Source of the DNA: Monocercomonoides exilis
Lineage: Eukaryota; Preaxostyla; Oxymonadida; Polymastigidae
Direction of reading: 5' to 3'
NCBI GenBank assembly: GCA_001643675.2
Contig: LSRY02000018.1
Span: 1,240,001-1,304,000, forward strand
DNA length: 64,000 nucleotides
The notes beneath the pieces are model-generated. The model was not told where the DNA came from and did no database searches. It saw only the letters and a program-made list of their open reading frames with translations. The position numbers were made by a program, and so were the translations under genes. Below are positions 57,308 to 64,000 of the stretch, in pieces. Numbering within the stretch: position 1 is the first letter of the stretch; every line of letters begins with the position of its first letter.

Positions 57308-60300
57308 TCAGAAAAGGAAGAAGAATCTGATGATTGTTGTTGCATGTTTCCATCATCCATCAAATTCGATTCGTCTGCCATTTCTTCATTGGCGTTATCA
57401 GATTTTTCATTCATTTCTTCCTTTTGAGTGTTTTCAATTTCTTCATTGGAAGAAGAAGAAGATGATGAAGAATTATCTTCCTTTTTTGGAGAAGCAGCAG
57501 AAGAAGGAGCAGAAGGAGAGGAAGAAACATCATCTCCATCATCACCAACAGCATTATTTCTTGCAGGAGATGGCTGAGCCAATGACTCATTCACAGCAAC
57601 AGGTGAATTATCATCTTCCTTCTTCTTCTTCTTCTTCTTGTTCTTCTTCTCCCCTTCTGCCTTGTATATTGCTTCAGGTGTGTTGTGGAAGATTTGTGTG
57701 CCAGAAGCAGCAGCAGATGCAAGCAATTCGTCTTTTTCCTTCGTCTTTTGGAATTTTCGATGGAAAACAGCAGAATAATCGATGAAGGCCTGCTGATGAC
57801 GAATAACTGGCTGGGAGAGGATGTCGAGGCGAGAAGGAGAAGAAGAGGAAGGAGAAGAAGAGGAGGAAGAAGAAGAGGAGGAAGAAGAAGAGGAAGAAGA
57901 AGGAGAATGAGAAGGAGAAGAAGGAGTGCTATATCGTGCGTGTGAATAGGAATTTGTTGGAGAAGAAGAAGCAGATGAAGATTGAGAGGAGGAAGGAGAA
58001 GGAGAACATGAGGGAGAATTAGAACAAGAATTGGAAGGAGAAGAAGAAGGAGAAGAAGAAGGAGAAGAAGAAGGAGAAGAGGAAGCTGATTGATTATTAT
58101 ATCTATACGGTGTTTGCTTTGCTTTATCAGCATATTCATCATCTTCTTCATTTGTCTCTTCTTTTCCATCTTCTTCTTCTCCTTCTTCTTTTATTTGTTT
58201 CTCTTCAGTTTCTTTTTGTTCTGTCTGGCAGTATTCTGACTCTTCAATTGATCGTTCAGTTTCATTTCTGCTGCCTCTAACTTCCTCTTCTTCTTCCTCT
58301 TCTTCTTCCTCCTCCTCTTCTTCCTCTTCCTTCTCCCTCTCCCCCACAACCCCCCTCTTCTCCTCCCTCTCCTTCCTCACTTTCACCCTCTCCTCCTCGC
58401 TCTGCCTCTTCACATGCAGCACCGTCGCACTCAGCACCTCCATTTCATTGACATCTCTGTTCCCTTCCAGCAGAGGCGAAGGATGAACGGCAGAAATCGG
58501 AGGTTCGATTGGCTGCTGCTTCAGAAGAGAAAGAGAAGACGGATCGAGCGAAGGAGCAGATAGAGTGGGGGAGGAGGTGACGAAGAAGGCGCGATTGAAG
58601 GAAGAGGAAGTGGAGGAAAGAAGAGAAGAAGATAAAGAAGGAGCTGCTTTTCGAGTGGAAGAAGAAGAAGTATGAGAAGAAGACAGAGGTGAAATGGAGC
58701 GAAGAGACACGATTGAACCAGAAGTTGATTCGAAGACGACGTCAGCTGGGAGAATGGAACGTTTGTTGGGTTTGGCTGTTGAAGAAGAAGAAGAAGAAGA
58801 AGAAGAAGAAGAAGAAGAAGAAGAAGAAGAAGAAGAGGAGGAGGAGGAGGAGGAGGAGGAGGAGGAGGATGAGGAGGAGGAAGAAGATGATGATGACAAT
58901 GAAGAAGAAGAAGAAGACATTAGGGTGTGATAAGGGAATTGTGGTGAAGGATAAGATAGAATTGGCTGAGAAGGGTATTTTGAGAAGGAAGAAGAAGAAG
59001 AAGAGAAGGAGGAAGAAGAAGAGATGGAGGTAGAAGAAGCATTCATGAAATTATATGTATTCATCCCACTTCCTTCAACAATATATTCAAAGTAACTTTC
59101 TCTTCCATTCTCTTCCTCATTCTCGTTCTCATTCTCGTTCTCGTTCTCACTCCCTTCTTCCTTCTCCTTTCTGTTTGCTTCTTCCAACTCCCTCTTAATC
59201 TCTTCTTCTCTCTCCAGCAGCTCCCTCTCCTTCTTCTGCCTCTCTCTCTCTTCTCTCGTCAGCACAAACACCTCTTCACCTCTCAGCTCGGCCTCCTTCG
59301 CCGCCCTCTTCAGATCCTGCTCTGCCATCTCGTACAGCACATTCCCTGGCTTTATCCCTGCTTTGATGAGCGATTCTTTTCTTGATGCCAACACTGCTAT
59401 CATTGGCAGATCTGTCTGTTCGGTTGCTTCCAAACTCAGACGCTGTGGGCTGAGCGATCGGGTACCTCGTCTGATTGTTTTGGTGATTGGCATTGAGCGA
59501 CGGAGATTGTTGGAAGAAGAAGAAGAAGAAGAAGACGAAGAAGAGGAGGAAGAAGAAGAAATAGAAGATGATGCAGGGTGGAGCAGAAGCTGTTGTCTTT
59601 TGAGGCGCTGTGCAGACTGATCCATCCACACGGGGTATTGTCCATTCACAAGCACCACACCCCGATCAGCAAATGGATGAGAAGAAGATGATGAAGAAGA
59701 AAAAGGCAATGAAAGGGAGGCATTCATTGGATATGATGGATATGCATTGGAGGTGTTTGGAGAAGGAGAAGAAGAAGCAGCAAAAGCAGTAGAAGAGGAA
59801 GAAGCTGTTGTTTGATTAGCACCAACTAGTTTGGAATCAATGAATTGCAGGCTGTCAGCTGAGCCTGTGACAAACGTAGCAGTTGATGAAGGAACAGGAA
59901 CAGACGATGAAATCTCACTTTTATCCATACTCTTCCCATCATTCGCTGCTTCTGCTCCTGCTGCTGTTGTTTCATCTTCTTTTCCTTCTCCTTCTTTTCC
60001 TTCTTTTCCTTCTTTTCCTTCTTTCTCCTTCTCTTCCTCCATCCTCTCCTCCACCACTGTCTCACACACTGTACTCGCCACACACGAGTCTCTTCCTCCA
60101 TAAAGCGCAAAATCCACATCATCCGGCACAAACCCCAATCCATCTCCATATTTCCCTCCTCCTCTTCTTCCTCCTCTGCTGCCCCATCCCTTGAAGCACA
60201 GCTCATCTTCTTTGTAAGGGTTCCAGTATGTCAGATAGCGTGATGTCTTGAAGGGAGGACGGTTTGCCAGCTCTTCTTCGATCTTCTGCTGCTGTTTGGG

Positions 60301-62015
60301 AGACTTGGAAGGAACAAACTTGCGGAAGCGGAAGAAAGAAGAAGGAGCAGTAGAGTCAAGGGAAGTTCTGTTGATGTTGTTTATGTTGCTGTTTTGAGAT
60401 GATTGCGATGCTGCTGATGTGCGAAGTGTTTGAGAAGAAGAAGGAAGAGGAGAAGAGGAAGAAGAGGAAGAAGAAGAAGCAGAAACAGCAGCAAGCATTT
60501 GATTGTTTGTCTGGTCTAAACCGCTTTCCACTGATTGCTCAACATCCATCTGATGCTGCGAATCATAAGACTGACTCACTGCCAATTCATTTCTTCCTCT
60601 GCTTTCCTTCTCCTTTCTTTTAAAACTCGAATCAAATCCATCTCTTCTCCCTTCTCCCTTTTCCGCCCCGTTGTCTGTTCCTGTCACTTCCCGCGCCATC
60701 TTCAGCAGCTCCTCCAGTTCTTTCGTCTTCATCCCGCCCAAACCTCCTCTTTGCGCAAACTTCATTGTAATCACTGGCGACTCATCGGAATCGAAAATAG
60801 AGCGAGAAAAAGCAGCTGTGGGTGGGTTTGCCTGCTTTTGCCGGCGCGGCTGGAGCGAATGATGGATGGCAGCAGCAGTGCGATTCATTGAGTCTCTTTC
60901 TGTTGTCCTTCCTCGCTCATTCTGCTGTGAGCGGGTAGGGAAGGTGCTGTTGTGTCTGTTTGTGGTTGACTGCTCATTGGGAGAAGAAGATGATGATGGC
61001 GAGTCTTGTGAATGAAGCGACGCCCGAGAAGAAGAGCGGCGTTGGTCAACAGAATTTGCGACTATTGGATAATTTAATCGTGCAACAGGAACTGACCGCA
61101 TGCTGCCTCTCTCCTTTGAGGCGCTAATTTCTGAAGTTGGGCATTTTTCTTTTTCAGTGCTTTTTGGGTTGAGTTCTTCGATCATATAGACAGCATCCCC
61201 AACTCTAAATGGATTTTTCATCAACTTTGAGATTTGCTTTGGCGTAAGTGTTGATAGTGAGAAAGACGCTTTATTATTACCTGTCTTGTTTCCCTGGCCA
61301 TTCACTGATGAATTTGTATTTGAAAATGAAGTTGTTGAAGTGGCTAATTGTTGAGTTGAAAATTTTGCCTTCTTAGATTTGCTTGTTGACCTATACGTCT
61401 CTCTAATTATGGAAGAAGAATATTTGAATTTTGTTTCTGGAGATGGTAATTGAACAGCTTTTTCTAATAAGCTTGCTGTTGTATCCGACAGAGGTTTTTC
61501 TGATTTTGGAACTTGTTCCTTTGAATCAGAATTTACTTTGCATGCTTTTGCATTTTCCTTTGCGCTTTTGTTTGATGACTTTGATCTCGAACGTTGCGTA
61601 TTATGAAAGCAAGAATAATTCATTTTGTCTTGTTCTGTTAAACCCGAAGAACCATTTCTTATGATTTCCAATGAAGTCCGCATTGACTTCATCAGTTCAA
61701 CATAATGAGATGAAGATTTTGGTGAAGTATCACTGGAGGATGGAAAGTTTGATTTATCTGAAGTTATCGATGAATCTTATTATAAAACATAATAAAACAC
61801 AATTATTTAATAATTTTTGACAAATATATTATACCTTGCGATAGAAGTTCATTGCTTTTTGATGTATCCTTTTATTATTTTTAAAAATTCATTTGTTTTG
61901 ATTGAAAAGTAGGATTTCAATAAAATTCGAATCGAACACATTTATAACAAAAAATATCTTACTAATTAAATATTATACAATAAACCTCATCGACTGAAGA
62001 TGCAATCGTTGACAT
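56083..62015 (-). CDS. Unrecognised 1918-aa low-complexity protein, three exons
   Basis: Exons (minus) 62015-61986, 61868-61835 and 61775-56083, all in phase; starts MSTIASSVDE. Two or three parts look ordered: residues near 170-215 (LTPKQISKLMKNPFRVGDAV), near 485-550 (SRYLTYWNPYKEDELCFKGW and GLGFVPDDVDFALYGG), and near 780-860 (ESLIKAGIKPGNVLYEMAEQ, then a Glu/Arg coiled coil). The rest is Ser runs up to about 45, Glu/Lys repeats, and a C-terminus of about 350 residues nearly all E and K. The mass of disorder suggests a scaffold, but no function can be given. Almost every other ORF across 56-61 kb is a shadow of this gene. Confidence 0.75.
57246..57306. repeat. (GAA)n tract, poly-Ser coding
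   Basis: About 60 bases of pure GAA/AGA repeat coding for Ser on the minus strand. Confidence 0.9.
58778..58920. repeat. (GAA)n/(GAG)n tract, poly-Ser coding
   Basis: About 140 bases of GAA then GAG then GAT repeats, coding the longest Ser run of the 1918-aa protein. Confidence 0.9.
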
Positions 62016-62198
62016 TTAGCTGGAAATGCCGAAAAAACAATTCTTCTTGATCATCCCCACTTTTTTCATTCACAAAAATCTTTGAATCAATTATTCAAGA
62101 AAATACGTTTTTATCTTTAAAAATTTTTGTTTTATTCAAACTCAAATTAAAAAATATAAACATTTAAGGTTTAGTTAAAGCTATTTCAGACACAGCGT

Positions 62199-62468
62199 TC
62201 ATTTCTCAATAATTAATGCTTTCTCACCGAAAAGCTGCTTAATTTGATCTTCTGCTTGCGAAATAACTGCATCAAATTCATTTTGAATTATTTGAATTTT
62301 TTGTTCCGTGATATGGCAGAGGTATTCTTCCACGGTTAAGTCTTCGAGATCTGAATTCTTTGCTACGACTTCTTCATCTGGGTAAATTATATAAAAATAA
62401 AAACATATCATTTAAAATAAGAACTTGAGATCAGAAAATATCATACTGTCTTCCTTTTCTTGTTCCAT
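62199..62468 (-). CDS. Small helical protein (66 aa), two exons
   Basis: Exons 62468-62447 and 62377-62199 (69-nt GT-AG intron) give MEQEKEDNEEVVAKN... ending in TAA. The sequence is acidic at the start and then one long amphipathic helix (EYLCHITEQKIQIIQNEFDA, then VISQAEDQIKQLFG). It resembles small subunits of coiled-coil complexes, but I cannot assign a family. An AG just upstream of the ATG (CAG then CCTATG) leaves open an additional 5' exon. Confidence 0.55.
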
Positions 62469-62671
62469 AGGCTGAAAAGGAAAAATTTGTAATCTTGAAT
62501 AAAGAAATATGGGGTTATATTTGAAACTTTTATTATTTGTTTCAAAAAGAAATAAATCCACACAGCAAAAGTATCAAAACGATGAATTCATATTTGTGTT
62601 ATTTTTTATTTTTATTAAAAAAAAAATTAAAACAACAAAATTCTAAAAATAAATTTTTTTTGAAATGATTT

Positions 62672-63884
62672 TTAATAATGCGGAGTTAAAAATGAATCAT
62701 CAACAGGATACTGAGGAGCAGTTATCAATTGATTTTGCGATCCTGGAGTAACCATCGAAGCCCCATACTGCGCTGTATTTTGCTGCGTTCCTGTGAATTG
62801 CACTCCAGCATTCTCGTCCATTAATGAAATGCCATCTTGCTCTTTAGCTTCATCTGAAATGATTGTGTGTTCCATTGCTTCATACTCCTCTTTCCTTTTG
62901 TTGTGTTTATGAACCTCTTCCAGCACCAGCCCTGCTGACTTCTCAATATGTACATTGCCACATCGTGTGTACTGCTCCAGCACTTCTATTGTTTCTGGCT
63001 CATCCATAGCTTGTGCAACCACATTGAAAGGAACAGAATCAGCAGTGAAATGAAGAGCATTGCTACTTTCTCCTGTTCTGTCATCGACCATCTCATCTGC
63101 CTGCATCCTGTTGCTAGCACTGTTATCATCATCTCCTTCATCATCTCCTTCTTCGTCATCGTCACTTAATTCTTCAATCATCATCGTTCCAGTTCTTGTT
63201 ATTCTCTCTTCTCTCTTCTTCTTCTTCTTCTCCTCTTTCATCATTCCCATCCCTATCTCGCTCCTTTCTGCCATCTGCCTCTTTCTGGCGAGTTCTGCCT
63301 CGTCCAGCATCTCCTTCAGCACCAACAACACAATTCCATCCACTTTCAGTGAAAAGCGATGGATGCAGAGAATCATTGCCTTGATGACTTCTTTGCAGGA
63401 CAATACAGCAAATGAGATGGAAGGGGGAGAAGGATGCACAGACAGGTAGCGAATGGCAAAGAGGAGCTCAATTGCCACTTCTGTTGGACCAGCCACAAGC
63501 GCAGGGACGATGTGGCGAAGGAGGCCGTGTTGAAGGAGATGGGAAGACTGATAGGGGGGAGGGGGGAGGATATGTAGAATAGGGAAATAAAGGAGAAATT
63601 GAAATTAGACATATGCGTATGGATTGATATGAAAGATTAATGATTGAGGAGAAAGTGATAAAAAAAAATGAAATTTTTGAAAAGAAAATTTTTCAAAAAA
63701 AAAAAAAAAAAAAAAAGAAAAAGAAAAGTTAGAAATAAATAAGTCCATATAACTCCAAAATAAATAGAATTCCTGCAAACCGTATAAGCATCGCGACATG
63801 AAAGATTAGCAACAGAACAAGCACATTGGTATCTGACACTGACAGCCTGATGGCAAAGCAGCAGAATCATCAGTCGGACACAGT
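62672..63884 (-). CDS. 3' part of an armadillo-like repeat protein
   Basis: Exons 63884-63781 and 63547-62672 (intron 63548-63780) join in phase and end in TAA; further exons lie beyond the window edge. The first part (LMILLLCHQAVSVRYQCACS, VANLSCRDAY, then HGLLRHIVPALVAGPTEVAI) has the spacing of armadillo repeats. A charged linker (KKKKKREERITRTG) and an Asp/Glu run (SDDDEEGDDEGDDDN) follow, then another helical piece (ETIEVLEQYTRCGNVHIEKS) and a Gln/Thr/Pro tail. Importin-alpha and related ARM proteins share this pattern, but the acidic C-terminal half does not match one that I know. Confidence 0.65.
63696..63718 (+). repeat. Poly-A run inside an intron
   Basis: About 22 A in a row within the intron of the armadillo-like gene. 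Exact length is unreliable. Confidence 0.85.
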
Positions 63885-64000
63885 CTGTTGTGAAAAGAGG
63901 CTAATCAGAGTAATTCATTGAGAATTATATATAGATGCAACGAATTGTTATTCATTTATATGTATGTCAGAAATATTAAAAACATAAGTAATGTTTTCAG

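Noticed and set aside
1-64000. tRNA, rRNA, snRNA or CRISPR
   Set aside because: I looked for T-loop-like GTTCGA motifs with matching arms and for spaced repeats and found none outside coding sequence. A covariance-model scan would be needed to exclude small RNAs.

Overview
The window is eukaryotic, from an AT-rich and intron-rich protist. Genes are cut by short GT-AG introns (about 40-180 nt), the standard code is used (TAA, TAG and TGA all end clean genes), intergenic DNA is very AT-rich, and many proteins carry enormous Ser, Glu/Lys or Gln tracts. Very large surface proteins built from right-handed beta-helix repeats, one ending in a membrane span and a pseudokinase domain, are what I would expect of a free-living or gut metamonad such as an oxymonad (Monocercomonoides-like). 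That placement is inference, about 50% sure. LAYOUT. 1-7.3 kb: end of one gene, a 415-aa membrane protein, two families of TA-flanked foldback MITEs and a decayed pogo/Tigger-like DNA transposon. 8.0-21.6 kb: one huge beta-helix/pseudokinase gene on the minus strand, split in two by a 5,443-bp element at 10926-16368. The element has inverted terminal repeats and an exact 6-bp target-site duplication, and the two halves of the host gene are still in frame across it. The element holds a GC-rich decayed coiled-coil gene and a broken beta-helix fragment. 22-31 kb: a decayed eIF4A-like helicase, an unrecognised 788-aa protein, UBA5 (E1 of UFM1), and a pseudokinase C-lobe without its N-lobe. 31-38 kb: a divergent pair with only 82 bp between start codons, namely an 1155-aa low-complexity protein and a DeSI/PPPDE isopeptidase whose long tail contains a ubiquitin-interacting motif. 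39-42 kb: a membrane protein, a second copy of the first MITE family and two copies of a small third MITE. 43-49.5 kb: another divergent pair, V-ATPase subunit A and a plasma-membrane-type Ca2+-ATPase, 100 bp apart. 50.6-64 kb: an SR splicing factor with two RRMs and a poly-Q tail, a 1918-aa low-complexity protein, a 66-aa protein and the 3' part of an armadillo-like protein. COMMON THEMES. Housekeeping genes (V-ATPase, Ca2+ pump, UBA5, SR protein) are intact and join cleanly in frame when spliced. Most 5' splice sites that I could fix by frame and homology read GT[AT]TG rather than GTAAG. Exon joins below were worked out by hand from reading frame, homology and GT-AG rules, not by alignment software.
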